From the NCBI GenBank assembly GCA_022113835.1, contig JAILWY010000014.1:9487501-9551500 (forward strand): a stretch of 64,000 bases of DNA, written 5' to 3'. Below are positions 11,026 through 22,028 of this stretch, in pieces. Every line of letters begins with the position of its first letter. Within the stretch, counting starts at the first letter, position 1. The DNA comes from Atopsyche davidsoni. Its lineage: Eukaryota > Arthropoda > Insecta > Trichoptera > Hydrobiosidae. A model generated the notes under the pieces. The model had not been told where the DNA came from. It was given only the letters and a program-made list of their open reading frames with translations, and made no database searches. The position numbers were made by a program, and so were the translations under genes.

Positions 11026-12109
11026 ATGAATCCCACGGCTATTATTTTACTTTCCGTTTATTGTGCTCAACATATAGTAGAAGTAGAAAGCTCGTCGTCA
11101 AGTTTTGATGACATAGAAGAGAAAGCTCAGCGTGAAACTGCAGACGAGCACATGTGGGTTCAGCAATCACTGATTCAACTCATGGGGCATCTATCGGCTC
11201 AGTGCGACACGGTTGTCCATTTCGAGAATGTCACCGGAAACCTTGTTGGCGAATTCATATATCTCTCCACGCAAAAGTATCTAACTGAAGATATGCGGCA
11301 TCTGCCTACGTATACTTTGATGAACTACGATGTTCCGAAGCCGGTTATGAAAACCATCCAGGATGATTTTCGCTATGTGGTGAATATAGTCTATCTATCG
11401 GAGCCTCTCAAGTTTTCTGCGAGCATGAAAAAGATCGTCCAAACCGACGATATTGTTATTGTGCTGTGTGTTAAGTTGCAAGGCTATCTACGGAGCTGTT
11501 ACAATGAGGAAGACAAAGAGCGATCGACCGTTAAACTCTCCTCGATCATCGATGACAAGATTTTAAGACACGCAGACTCCGTTTATATTATTGAAATCAC
11601 AAACGTGACTATGAATGTTTTTCGCATCTGTTACTTCTGCGGAGAGATGTCCAAAGAATACAGGCTAGTAGCGACCAACACACCCGAAAATCTAAATCCG
11701 TATCAGATACGCAGTTTGTTCAGAAGAAAGAAAGTGAATTTTTTCGGGCACGGCTTCAGAGTGGCGTTTTTGGAATGCAACGTGGGTTTCTCGTGTATCA
11801 ATATGACGGAGACCAAAAAGCCCGAGGAAACTGTCACAACTTGCCGGGAGATTTCCGGAGTCGAAGGCTTGATGCTCAAAGAGCTGACGTCCAGGCTGAA
11901 CTTTACGTTTGAGCTGGTAACCCCTAAGCACACCACGGGGGGGCCCTGGCACAACTTAAACATCGACGTGGCGGAGAAGAGGGCGGACTGGGGGATCGGA
12001 TACATATCAGTTACTTACGAGAGGTCCAAGATCGTTTCATTTAGTAAAACCTTTGGCAGCGACCCGCTGCGTCTTATGTACGCAGAGCCGGAGGATTTGT
12101 GGAGAGAAG
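11026..12109 (+). CDS. Ionotropic receptor exon 1 (signal peptide, N-terminal region, S1 lobe)
   Basis: Codes 361 residues plus one base. The donor at 12110 is GTGATT, weaker than consensus. The frame stays open 62 codons into the intron, so an unspliced transcript would give a 423-residue protein without channel helices. Choosing this donor restores the family sequence (Gly-Leu-Val-Val-Ile before the first membrane helix). Confidence 0.88.
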
Positions 12110-14621
12110 GTGATTTATACACGATCGAACCCTTGCACTGTGTTTTTTATAATTCAAAATTATATTTTAATTTTTTATCGTTTTTTAAAGCCGCTACACA
12201 GGCAGCAACACATCTTGTAACAAAAACCCAAAAGCTTTCTTTTATTTATTGGCTAGTTATCATACGGTTTTCAGTTGATTTTAAAAATGTAAAATAAATC
12301 ATTTGAGCCTACTGAATATTTATAAAAAAATACGAATTATATGAACGTCTTGAAGTTAAAAAGTATACAACAGACACTAATCAAAATAATACGCGACTAT
12401 CGTATACTTTTTATTGTGACTGGGTTTTTTTTTAATAAGTTTTTGAAATCACTTTTTATAACTGATTAACCATTTATAGTAAATACACTCTTTCTGAAGA
12501 AAGTAAACCCCAATACCAAATCCTGATAATTATCACAAAAGTCATTTTATCTAACATGACTAAAATTTATGAATGGCGTTAAAAATTATTGCAATTTTAT
12601 TAGTACTCGTTAATTTGAAACCATACGAAACATTGCCACCCCATAGGCATTTACAGGAACTAGTTCTGATAAAATAATTTCTATTATTACAAATGTGCGA
12701 TTTCACTCATTTAAAACATTCAATACTTAAAATAGAATATTACTGAAGAAAAAGCCTCTCATTCTATTAGTATGATATCAACAACTTGATAAGCACATTC
12801 AATTTATTGGTCTTTGAAATCTTGGGCTTTATATTTTAAAGTAAATATTGTAATATTTTTTCAGGGCTAGTTGTGATCCAGGCCTTCAGTCTACACACCT
12901 GGTTGCTGTTGTCGGCTACCATGTTGATTCTCACAGCTCTCTTGTACAGCTCTGATCGAATTGTGGATCAACAGGTTACCATCAAGTTCTCTGAATGCTT
13001 CCAGGTAAATCGATTTAATTATTTGGAGATTAAAATACAAAAAAAAAAATAAAGTAATTCATTCGATTGAGTTGATTTGGTTTCTGGTTCCGCCTTCAGG
13101 GATTTTATCTTCGGTGATAAAGTCCCTAAAGATGGTCCTAGCACGGGAACCGAGACTTCAGATTACCGAAAACTTGATTTTTTTTGTGAGAAAGAAGGAA
13201 AATAAAGACTTACATCATAAAAATATATTTAAAATAATTAATCCTGCAGGTTTATAGTGCACATTACGTTTAAAAAAACCTACCGCGACACTATACTATA
13301 ACTTAGTAAGAATTTTAGTAGTTATTTATAAATAGGTAGCTGATCAATTTTGCCCAGTATAATTGTAAAATTCTTGACTTATAATACAGTGTAGGATTAA
13401 ATAATAAACTAAACCAGGCGGAGGTTTTTTTCGTTAATCTCAGTGTGTACGTATTTATCTATATAAATATATAGGTTAATTTTTAAAGAATATTTTTAAA
13501 TTCTGATCAAAAGATTTAACGTTCGTGTAATGATCGTTTTAAAAATGAACTACAATAATAGAAAGAGCTGTCCCTCGTCCAGTAAAAAATCCGGTAAAAT
13601 TCGGTTTTCTTAGCACCCAATACAGCACTGCAAAATAAGCAGCTCTATGGCTGATTGTAAATATTTTGCAGGCAATTTTTAAGATAGTGGTAGAACAGGG
13701 CATCGAAAATTTATCTTCGCTGTATGGCCGCTGGCTCCTCATGCCATGGTTGCTATGCTACATAATTATAAGTACAGCCTACAAGGGGAAGCTGGCTTCC
13801 TCTATGATCAACCCCAGCGCTGAGCATCCCTTGAACCTCGACGACCTCGTCAACCTGGGCTACTATGCGTACATCAACAAGGTTTGTGAGAATCAAATAC
13901 ATACTATTTCCCCACAAGGTTTTTATTTATTTATTTAACGAGTCAAATTCTAAAGATCAATCAAGAGAGACACTTTTACTGTATATTGTAGTTTATAGTT
14001 ATTAATGTCTTTTTTTACGTTAAGGAGGATCCATCAATGGTGCAGACGTTTCTGAGTAATTCTACAGATCCCATCCTCCAGAAGATGTCTATGTTGACCA
14101 AAACGGATCTCACAGTATGCGAGGCCGCCAAGATATTATCTACGACGAAGTCGTTCCTTGTGGAAGAGCATTGCGAAATGATGTTCTTCTTCAACAAGCA
14201 GTGCACGAAGATACTTACGTACAGCGAGCTCGACAGGATCAGACTCACTGCCAAAACGCTGCTGGAGTCTGGGCACGCGTGGCCCTTCAAGAAGAAGTCC
14301 CCTTACCTTCCGACCTTCGACCGCTACTTGTCCTGGATTATCCAATCCGGCATCTACGACAAGTGGATAGAGAAGTTCACCGTTCAAGCTGGGAAGAATT
14401 TTTTGCAGTCCAACGGCAAAAGGGAGCCTCAAGAAAACAAAAAAATGGTGATAGAAGCATTCTTCGGACCGCATCTTGTCTTGTGCATTGGATTGATATC
14501 GTCTATCATCTGTTTTGTTTATGAGACGATGCATTTCACTTATCAAGCAAAAAAACAGAAGTTGATCCGTGAGAGAGGTTTCAAAAATCTTAAAATTGTT
14601 TTATCGTGGTCCAAAAAGTGA
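11026..14621 (+). CDS. Divergent ionotropic receptor (IR family)
   Basis: Insect IRs are ligand-gated cation channels derived from ionotropic glutamate receptors, working in dendrites of chemosensory, thermo- or hygrosensory neurons, usually together with co-receptors. Four exons join in frame: 11026-12109, 12865-13004, 13672-13881 and 14025-14621, giving 676 residues, a normal IR length. In order: signal peptide (1 to about 20), a short divergent N-terminal region, S1 lobe from about 243 with the conserved block YERSKIVSFSKTF (Arg333 sits where glutamate receptors bind the ligand carboxylate), first membrane helix about 372-391, pore region, a second main helix about 429-445 followed by YKGKLASSM, S2 lobe about 479-625, and a last helix about 627-644 with a short basic tail. 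The start has a good context (CACCATG). AATAAA signals lie at 14880 and 14894. Orthology to a named IR cannot be set by eye; it is not one of the highly conserved co-receptors. Confidence 0.9.
12110..12864. other. Ionotropic receptor intron 1
   Basis: AT-rich, 755 bp, ending in a long pyrimidine-rich tract and CAG. No repeat was recognised. Confidence 0.8.
12865..13004 (+). CDS. Ionotropic receptor exon 2 (first membrane helix)
   Basis: It follows TTTTTTCAG and precedes GTAAAT. Entered after a one-base carry-over, it reads LVVIQAFSLHTWLLLSATML and on through a hydrophobic helix to FSECFQ, ending in phase 0. Confidence 0.9.
13081..13257 (+). repeat. Dispersed repeat with hammerhead-like core, copy 1 (receptor intron 2)
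   Basis: Related to 17290-17440: both have GGGAACCGA(A/G)AC, then TC(A/G)GA(G/T)TACC(A/G)AAAAC, and further on CATAAAAAT. Here the core reads CTAAAGA (hammerhead consensus CTGANGA), a GGTCC...GGGAACC stem, then GAGAC (consensus GAAAC). Each core block is one base off, suggesting a decayed hammerhead unit. Penelope-like elements carry such units in their terminal repeats; that assignment is inference. Confidence 0.45.
13672..13881 (+). CDS. Ionotropic receptor exon 3 (pore and second main helix)
   Basis: Seventy codons between TTTTGCAG and GTTTGT, phase 0 on both sides. It contains GRWLLMPWLLCYIIISTAYK, the helix equivalent to M3 of glutamate receptors, followed by KLASSM and the P...P...LDDLVNLGYYAY block that opens S2 in IRs. 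Confidence 0.9.
14025..14621 (+). CDS. Ionotropic receptor exon 4 (S2 lobe, last helix, stop)
   Basis: Starts EDPSMVQTF after TACGTTAAG; an alternative acceptor three bases later (GAG|GAT) would drop one Glu. It runs through the S2 lobe, a hydrophobic helix beginning HLVLCIGLISSIICFVY and a lysine-rich tail to TGA 14619-14621. Confidence 0.88.
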   Translation, partial: EDPSMVQTFLSNSTDPILQKMSMLTKTDLTVCEAAKILSTTKSFLVEEHCEMMFFFNKQCTKILTYSELDRIRLTAKTLLESGHAWPFKKKSPYLPTFDRYLSWIIQSGIYDKWIEKFTVQAGKNFLQSNGKREPQENKKMVIEAFFGPHLVLCIGLISSIICFVYETMHFTYQAKKQKLIRERGFKNLKIVLSWSKK

Positions 14622-15269
14622 CCACTTTTTGGATATTTTTCGGGCACATTGTATTTTTTAATTTAAAATAATAATTTGAAATTTTTAATTTGATTGAACC
14701 ATATGATTTTTCCTAGTTGTAAAACACTCTCAACCTCTAACAGCTTTTTATTATATTTCATTAGTTTAAATTTACAAATATTATATACCGTCCTAACAGC
14801 AGTATTACTAACGTTTTTATACGAAAAAGTAATTATGAGAATACATAATAATTTGAAAAATTGTTAAGTTTTACTGGTGAATAAATTATTGTTAATAAAA
14901 TGTTTTTGTTCACTTTTATGTAACAAATATTTAAGTATAATACAATGCAACTCAACCACTCATAACATTTATTTGATTTTTGATACACAATTTTAATTTG
15001 TTTTTATGATTTTAATGATTATCGTTTCCTCGTGTTTATCGATTTTTGAAATCTTAAAATTTTCTCACCAACAGTATTATCGATGAGAAACAGACTCATT
15101 TGCAACCGACCGCGTGGTTCGGAGCTCGTCTATGTTTATTCCGCAGATCAATCAGTCGACAAGCGTAAGCCACACGGTCCAGTGTTCAGTGCCGCTTCCA
15201 GCAAGACCTCAGTATACTCAACTTACTCAGTGGTTTACGTTACCAGCTGTTCATTTAAAACAGTCCACC
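14622..15269. other. Spacer between the receptor and the acetyltransferase
   Basis: Contains two AATAAA polyadenylation signals for the receptor (14880-14885, 14894-14899), followed by the probable promoter and 5' leader of the next gene. From about 15080 the GC content rises and the acetyltransferase frame is open upstream to 15114, so a longer N-terminus or an upstream leader exon is possible. Confidence 0.55.
14880..14899 (+). terminator. Polyadenylation signals of the ionotropic receptor
   Basis: Two AATAAA hexamers 14 bp apart, about 260-280 bp after the stop codon. Confidence 0.55.
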
Positions 15270-15453
15270 ATGCCTTGGTCAGCACCTACTGACCGCCCTT
15301 TCCCGATCGTATATTCACGGTTCGAAAGAAAAAAACCCGATGGCAGCATTCTCAAGTTCAGAATTCAAGATTGCCCCGTGGAGATGTACGACGATCTAAT
15401 GGATTTCATGGTTTTACACTTCATGAGGGACGAGACGTGGAACAAAGCACTCG
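15270..15453 (+). CDS. GNAT acetyltransferase exon 1
   Basis: Codes 61 residues plus one base, from the chosen Met to KALG, before a GTAAGT donor at 15454. Contains the substrate-side N-terminal region of insect AANAT-like proteins (MVLHFMRDETWNKAL). Confidence 0.85.
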
Positions 15454-18400
15454 GTAAGTACGCATTTTTATATTTCATTGCATCGAAACAGATATAAACA
15501 GGAGATCCTTATGCGATAACTATTCACTCGAATAATTACGAGCATTTGTATTGCTACGCAGAAAACTTGTTTTTTAGTTGACCTTGAAGATTTGTTCGAA
15601 GTTCATCCTCGCTAGATTGTGATTGCTAATATTATTCTGGCTTTCCCAAAGTATTTTTTTTTATTACATTTATGTCAATAAAATATTCAATCTAAATAAA
15701 AAAAAAAACAGTTTTATCTTTTCTGATGTATCTGCCTAAATTTAATTTTTTTACAGAAGTAACTAAAAAAAATTCTGTAATACGACCTCGTACCAAAAAA
15801 TCTTATTTTATAATAAATAAAAATAAATTAGCACCGTAACATATTTTCAATACATATAGTCAGTATTGTATAGTAAAAAATACGCATTTTGTTTTGTTGC
15901 AGTTTTTTGTGTGTTGCGGAAGTGATTACAAAAATATAAACAACTTGTGTCTGGTTAGTGTCTTAATCTACCAGATGTATGTTTTTAGAATATATAAAAA
16001 AAAAATTCGGAATATTGAAATTTAATAATTTTAACATACCAGTAGATATATATTTGTTTATATGTTTTAGTTCCGCCTTTTATTTTCGTATAATACTTAC
16101 AGCGTACGAAGTTTTGCTGCCAAATATTTAAGTTAGAAATTGTGACAGAGTACTGGAGATCAAGAATTGATCACTTTATTTTATTCCTAGACTCAGGGTC
16201 CAGATCAATCTTTATTTACGTGTGTATATACATCTTCATCAGGGAAATCAAAAACGTAGAGAGTGGAAACGTTCTATGCACACTTCAGGGTTGGCGGAAT
16301 TTAAAACAGAATATTGAAGATTTTATACATAGTGCATTGGTTTTGATTTTATCTAAAATCAGAAATGGCGTAAATTAAGATCTGGATTTAGTAGACTTGC
16401 CTTCCAGATCAATCTCCATGCCGAGAGTTATTTTTAGTTCAGCGATAGCCAAACATATTTTAAGAAATCCACTCACTATCTCCAATTAACATTTTTTGGA
16501 ATTTAATTACATTCACTACCTTGAACTGGGATTCGTATCTCGCATGTAGATAGTCTGATAAGCCAACGGTTAATATTTGGTGACCAACCAATAACCTATC
16601 AAGTATATTTCTACGCACATCACGTCCATATTTTATATATATAAGACTAGAAGTCTTTTGAATAGAAATAAAGTTTAGCAGGCATAAAATTAGGTAAAGC
16701 AAATTACATATTATTTTGCCCCTCATTCATGTAATATAAAAATAAAATTAAAATAATCGATAATCTAGAATAAATGATATCAACAAACTCACTAGTATGT
16801 AAACTGTTGATATAACCTAACTTTTAATCAATGCCATGACCGTATTGCTTTAAGAGAAGTCGCAAGTGAAGCTAAATTCCATACCCGAGGTATGGCATAT
16901 ACCAGTCTATGACGATATCCGTTTATATACCAATTAAATAATATTAAAAATAAAATAAGTTTCTTAAAAGAACATAATTTTACAAGATATATAGTATGAA
17001 CAAAATTCAACCAATTTAAAAAATTTATATAATTAAAATGAAATATATATAAAAAAGACCAAAAGAATGAGCTCTTTCGCTATGTAAAAGCATTGTGGAT
17101 CCATTGTAAATCAAGTGTGACGATGCACCTATAGGTTGAAATTTCATTGTATCAGTAAAAAATATATGTATGTATCGTTCTGAGTTGATTTTATGGGTGT
17201 CGAGCTGCTTTACGTGTATTTGTCTTTTCTTACTGTTTGACTCTATTTGAGCGCACCTCTCCGAAGGAGTGTAAACTCAGCAACCATGCGGTCTTCAATC
17301 TTAGGTCGTCATCTCTGTTGATGTCACGTTTCGATCATGGGAACCGAAACGTCGGAGTACCAAAAACTTGAAGCAACTCAAGACCCAAGAAAGCAAGTCA
17401 TCTCATAAAAATGGTTTCTAGAGCCTACAAACATACGTATCGTGTAAATCGAATTTGTTCAGGATTTGATGATCCCCCCATTTAATTAAACTTGTGCTTT
17501 GATATTATAATTTTAATGGTTTTCAAGGAATCGAGCATGAAGAGTTAGCAATTGAAGAATTCTACATGATGCAGTCGTCTAACTTGGTTGAAAACCTAGT
17601 GCAGATCTGCATACTGGATGAGGCAGAAGATATATACGATATGATCAGTAATAAACCGGAGATCCTTGGATTTAACTTGCTGACGAAAGTAAAGAAAGGG
17701 GATAACCACTACACTGTCCAGGTAAACTTAATGTAGTAATATCTTATTTTTGACAAAAATGCGGCAGGTATCCTGTCATTTGCATTACTAGTTAATTAAC
17801 ATTAATGCGCTAATTAATAGTTATAGTATCATTCTTAAAAGCTTCAAGAATTTATGGGTGGATAAATATTTAAATTATATGTATATTAGTAAAAATGTTA
17901 TTTTATTAATTAGGAACCGGTTAAACTTTTTTTTATATTTCAAAACAGGCGTATGGAAATTATGATTAAAAACTGTTTTTGTGTTACAGATGAAATCAAA
18001 AGCAATATCAAAAATATTCACCATGTTTCAAGAGATGGACAGAAATAACGATATGTTCGAGAGGTACGGAGTGACTGAAGTGTTGGGGGGTGTTGGGGTT
18101 TCAGTCCGGCCATCGTATCGGGGGTTGGGAATCGCTGTCGAACTACTGAAGGCGAGGTATGCCAAAGCAACTGAATTCTGTAAACTTTCAAAACTATTAA
18201 CAGATATCTGATCTTGCTCCCTTTCAGAGCATTAGTGATGATCATATATTTGATTTGATTCAGCTTGCCATGTTTTCAATCACGTAAAGATTTTTACGTG
18301 GTCTATCACAGGTCAAGGCTTCTTTTATGACTTTCTCAATTATCTATGGAAAAATCTAGATCTAAATAGGCATTGACTTTTTTTGTATTTAGTTTAAAAA

Positions 18401-18775
18401 CAAGACATATATATATATAAAAAAGAAAGTCTTTAGATTACAATTTAGGTGAAAGAGAACGCAAAGGTTAAGGTATACCTTCAAATTCTGTTTCAGATAA
18501 CCTGTGGTATTATTCCTCCCTTGTGATAGGAGACTTCCGCAATAAAAATTTATGATACTATTATTTTATGAATTTCCAGAATCTCGCTTTGTGCGATCCT
18601 GGGATTGAAGGTGACGTCGGCAAGTTTCACGACCATAGCGTCCCAGAAGGCAGCTGAAAAAGCTGGTTACACTACCCACTATCAGATTCCATACGAAGAC
18701 TTCGAGAAATTCACGAATTTAAGATTCAATACAAGTACAAAGTTTATGAAAATTATGTCACATATGATAAAATAA
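15270..18775 (+). CDS. GNAT-family N-acetyltransferase (insect arylalkylamine-NAT type)
   Basis: Enzymes of this group move an acetyl group from acetyl-CoA to amines such as dopamine, serotonin or other arylalkylamines, in cuticle tanning and amine inactivation; they are cytosolic. Exons 15270-15453, 17528-17721, 17990-18156 and 18580-18775 join in frame (phases 1, 0, 2) into 246 residues, the usual size. The key feature is the acetyl-CoA-binding motif A, VSVRPSYRGLGIAVELLKAR (about 163-182), with the R-x-x-G-x-A signature at 170-175. The next segment, ending ASQKAAEKAGY, is the motif B helix. The N-terminus (FRIQDCPVEMYDDLMDFM...HFMRDE) matches insect AANAT-like proteins. I chose the Met at 15270 for its CCACCATG context; the frame is open back to 15114. 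The substrate cannot be predicted. Confidence 0.88.
15454..17527. other. GNAT acetyltransferase intron 1
   Basis: A 2.1-kb AT-rich intron. It contains the dispersed repeat at 17290-17440; the other open readings show no family features. Confidence 0.75.
17290..17440 (+). repeat. Dispersed repeat with hammerhead-like core, copy 2 (GNAT intron 1)
   Basis: Related to 13081-13257 and in the same orientation. The 3' core is intact: CCGAAACGTCGGAG, i.e. GAAA, a self-complementary ACGT, and a GTC cleavage triplet. The 5' core is CTGTTGA at 17314-17320 (consensus CTGANGA, one mismatch). An inverted copy of the core, ACGTTTCG, sits at 17326-17333 against CGAAACGT at 17345-17352. Likely a terminal piece of a Penelope-like element. 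Confidence 0.5.
17528..17721 (+). CDS. GNAT acetyltransferase exon 2
   Basis: Entered after TTTTCAAG with a one-base carry-over, so the junction codon is GGA. It codes ending GDNHYTVQ before GTAAAC, phase 0. Confidence 0.88.
17990..18156 (+). CDS. GNAT acetyltransferase exon 3 (acetyl-CoA motif A)
   Basis: Starts MKSKAISKIFTMF after GTGTTACAG and ends two bases into an Arg codon before GTATGC. Carries the RGLGIA pyrophosphate-binding loop. Confidence 0.88.
18580..18775 (+). CDS. GNAT acetyltransferase exon 4 and stop
   Basis: Follows ATTTCCAG. It completes the Arg codon and continues ISLCAILGLKVTSASF, then the AEKAGY helix, and ends at TAA 18773-18775. AATAAA overlaps the stop and another lies at 18783-18788, so the 3' untranslated region may be very short. 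Confidence 0.87.
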
Positions 18776-19495
18776 ACTCATAATAAATAAAATTATTAAA
18801 AAAAAAAAATTATTCCTTCATATATTTTTTAAATTTTGTATCACTGCTTTGTAGTTAAACGAATATTGAAATTTTATATACATTAAGATAACTAAAAAAG
18901 ATCCATATTTTGAAAAAATTAAAAAATGAGATGGTCAGATTTTTTAAAATTTGTATGCTTTGAAATATGGTGAAGAGGACGATATTAAGTCTAAAATCTA
19001 AACAAGACATAGTTTGCAAAATGAGTTCTTTGGTAAGCGATTGTGTATAGCACAGAAATGAATTAAAATCTGAATTCTTGCATTTTGTGAAAAACACAAA
19101 ATTTATATGAATTGTACAATTAATGTCCATGAGCGCTAATATAATCAAATTATAACAGGAAACAAAAATATGTCATATATGAATATAAATATTGAGTGAA
19201 TAAAATATTTGGAAAATTAGTTTTGAAAAGTAAAAAAAAAAAAAAACAATATAAGTAAAGACACCGTTTAACTGATTTACAGAAGCAATATATTAAATCA
19301 TCGATTAAAATTTTTCTTTGCTCAGTCATTGGGTTTTGAATGTTGAAATACTTTTGATAACTTAAATGATGCATTTTATTGGTCAAAGCACTATGTATAT
19401 CTCAATTTAAAAAAATTACAAATGTCTATAGTTTTTTTGTTTCAATAAAGTGAGTATAATAATGCAAATTTCTCTATAGTAATTTTTTTTTTAAT
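18776..19495. other. AT-rich sequence downstream of the acetyltransferase
   Basis: Holds the polyadenylation signal at 18783-18788 and then only A/T-rich sequence. Open readings on the minus strand are low-complexity and show no family. Confidence 0.55.
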
Positions 19496-19830
19496 TCGTT
19501 TCTGAAGTGGATATTCCACACTGTACCGAGGCATTTAACAACCCCCTCGCTGCAAAAAGTGTGATGCATCCGTTGCATATTCGGACACGTTGATCCGCCT
19601 GGGATCGAGGTCCGGGGGCGCCGGGTGCAGCCTGCACTTGTAAGCCTGGACCGGATCAATCAATCACGGGGGGTTGCGGGGGGCGCGGGAGGATATCCTG
19701 GATCTAATGGCCTGCGAGCGGCGGGGGAGACTGATTGCAGTGGACTGAAGTAACCAGCTTACGTAATGCGGGGCACCGACCAGGTCTTGTCCTTCCGTCG
19801 TATATAACGCGTCCACGTATAATTTTCAGA
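19496..19830. other. GC-rich non-coding block
   Basis: A sharp rise in GC (for example GGTCCGGGGGCGCCGGGTGC) within AT-rich DNA. Frames are short on both strands. Candidate regulatory element; nothing specific was recognised. Confidence 0.35.
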
Positions 19831-19897
19831 TGTACTGAAAATCCGAAAATACAAATTTTTACTTGTAAATTGAATAAACGCAGATATTCGTGATACA

Positions 19898-20325
19898 CTC
19901 TAGATCAATGGCTCTCAAACTCTTTTGGCCCACGGACCCCTTTTCATAGTCAAAACTTGCCCATGGACCCCCTTTCATAGTCAAAACTTGCCACGGACCC
20001 TGGGTGAAAAACTACATAAATTCATATTATAGACTAGTTGGTGCAAGTATCGACTCTATTAACCTACCTGACTCACCGCGATGCCTGTTATTACTTGTAT
20101 TTTAGGCACCTGTCTATAGATATTTATATTTTACTTAGGACGTAAAAATCGCTAATAATGTATTAATTGTTATTTATTTTAACTTCCATATTAATAATAA
20201 TATATCACAATTTTTTTATTTGATATTAGACCTTGCGCGGACCCCCTGACGTTGTTCAGGGACCCCCAAATCGATTTAAATTTTCTAATGACCCAGGGAC
20301 CACTTTGATAAGCACTGCTCTCGAT
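19898..20325. mobile_element. Non-autonomous hAT element with 8-bp target duplication
   Basis: Element 19906-20317. The left end CAATGGCTCTCAAACTC and the right end, read inward as CAGTGCTTATCAAAGTGG, are the well-known hAT termini of the CAGTGGTTCTCAAACT type, followed by GGCCCACGGACCCC. Flanking octamers CTCTAGAT (19898-19905) and CTCTCGAT (20318-20325) agree at 7 of 8 bases. Near the left end a block of about 32 bp (CATAGTCAAAACTTGCC) is tandemly duplicated. No coding capacity. Confidence 0.8.
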
Positions 20326-21870
20326 AATAGCCCTTGAGAGTCATAAAATATTTTTTCTAGAATTAGTTGTGATTTATACTATTGATAACATTACTGTTGA
20401 TTTGTGTATAAATTGTTTTTATTATCATATTATTAACACTTGGGTAAATTGAAGATTCAATAAGTATCTCAAAATACCCTGGAACTGAGGTTAGAATTTT
20501 AATAATTTTAAAAGCATTTGACCATCATATCACTCGTATTGTATCAATGTTAATTGACCCGTAAAAGTCCTCAACTTTATTACGTTTATCTCTTTAAAAA
20601 ATATATTTTTTCAATTAGAAAAAACACGTACTGTCAATCATTACATAGTCACGATTTTTAAATTGGAAATTGTTAACACAAATTATTATTAACATAATTT
20701 ATCAACTCATTAAAATCAAATTGCCAAAACACTCAATTTTTATAAACTTATTGAGATAACAATATGCTTTCAGGTTATCTTTTCACATGCAAAAGGTCAC
20801 AATATATAATTAAAATGAATATCGAGGCGCAGGTGGGTTACAAGCCCACAAATTTTGTTATTAAGGCTTGCTGGCGTAATCTTTCAATTTACCGACTCGC
20901 CGAAACATACTTATAGTTTTAGTAAATTCACACAAAGGACAAGTTTTTCCTTGAATCCGGTAATATTCTGCATCATGGTAAAATATTTTATTTTAATTAA
21001 AGCAAATTCAACATTTAATGAATAAAACGAGACTTGTATATTTGTAATGAAATGTCAGTCTGTTGAACAAGAGTTTTGCAACTGCAATCAGAGAAATTGA
21101 ATAGTGTAAGCATGGACTATTTTCAAAGCTTTTTCACGTGGATTTTGTAACGTCGTGCAGTTTCAGGGAGCTTTACAGTCGCTGCTGAAAAGTGCTAAAG
21201 CTCCAAAGGGCACCTTTCTCCCCTACTGTATTATCGAGCTTAATAATGAATAGTGGAGTGATTCATAGAACTAACTGAAAACTCATGAAAGCATTTTCAC
21301 GTCCGAGCCAAGAAAACCTTTGTGGAAATGCGACGTAATTTATTGACTGAATATTTCATGATATTTGTTTGATTTTGGATAAGTAGCAAATATGTAAAAG
21401 ATAAAGTTTAAGTGAATACATTGTTATATTACTTCTTACAATAAACGTATGGCAATAGTAATAAAAAAAAATTAAAAAATGTAATATTACATAAATCAAA
21501 AGCTTCGAATTTACTAATAAAAAAGTATCAAAACTCAATAAAATCAATGCATGTTATACTATTGTCTTTACAAAATATATATCAAATCCTTACAGAAATT
21601 ATTCTCCTCGAGTAAATTATAAAATATATGTTCCAATAATTTGATTATTTTGGATTCAGTAAATATTATTATGAATTGAATGGAAACAAATTAAATTCAT
21701 AAAAAAATTACTTACAAATAATGTGAACAGTACCTTTTCACAAAATATGGCTTACGATGGTAAAATATCGGCCATTGTTTAAGATTTGTATTTGTATTTT
21801 TATATGATTTAATTGTTTTGAGTTAAAACCTGTTATAATAAATAAACTAAGCGGTAAACTTTTGTTTTGT
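20326..21870. other. AT-rich non-coding sequence
   Basis: No gene, RNA or repeat family recognised. A modestly GC-richer stretch lies at 21120-21320. Confidence 0.5.
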
Positions 21871-21876
21871 TTCTTG

Positions 21877-22028
<152 letters not shown>

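Noticed and set aside
11692..12005. Minus-strand readings of 86 and 100 codons inside receptor exon 1
   Set aside because: Shadows of the receptor coding sequence.
14015..14546. Readings of 91-136 codons in other frames over receptor exon 4
   Set aside because: Shadows of the exon, which itself matches the ionotropic receptor S2 lobe and last helix.
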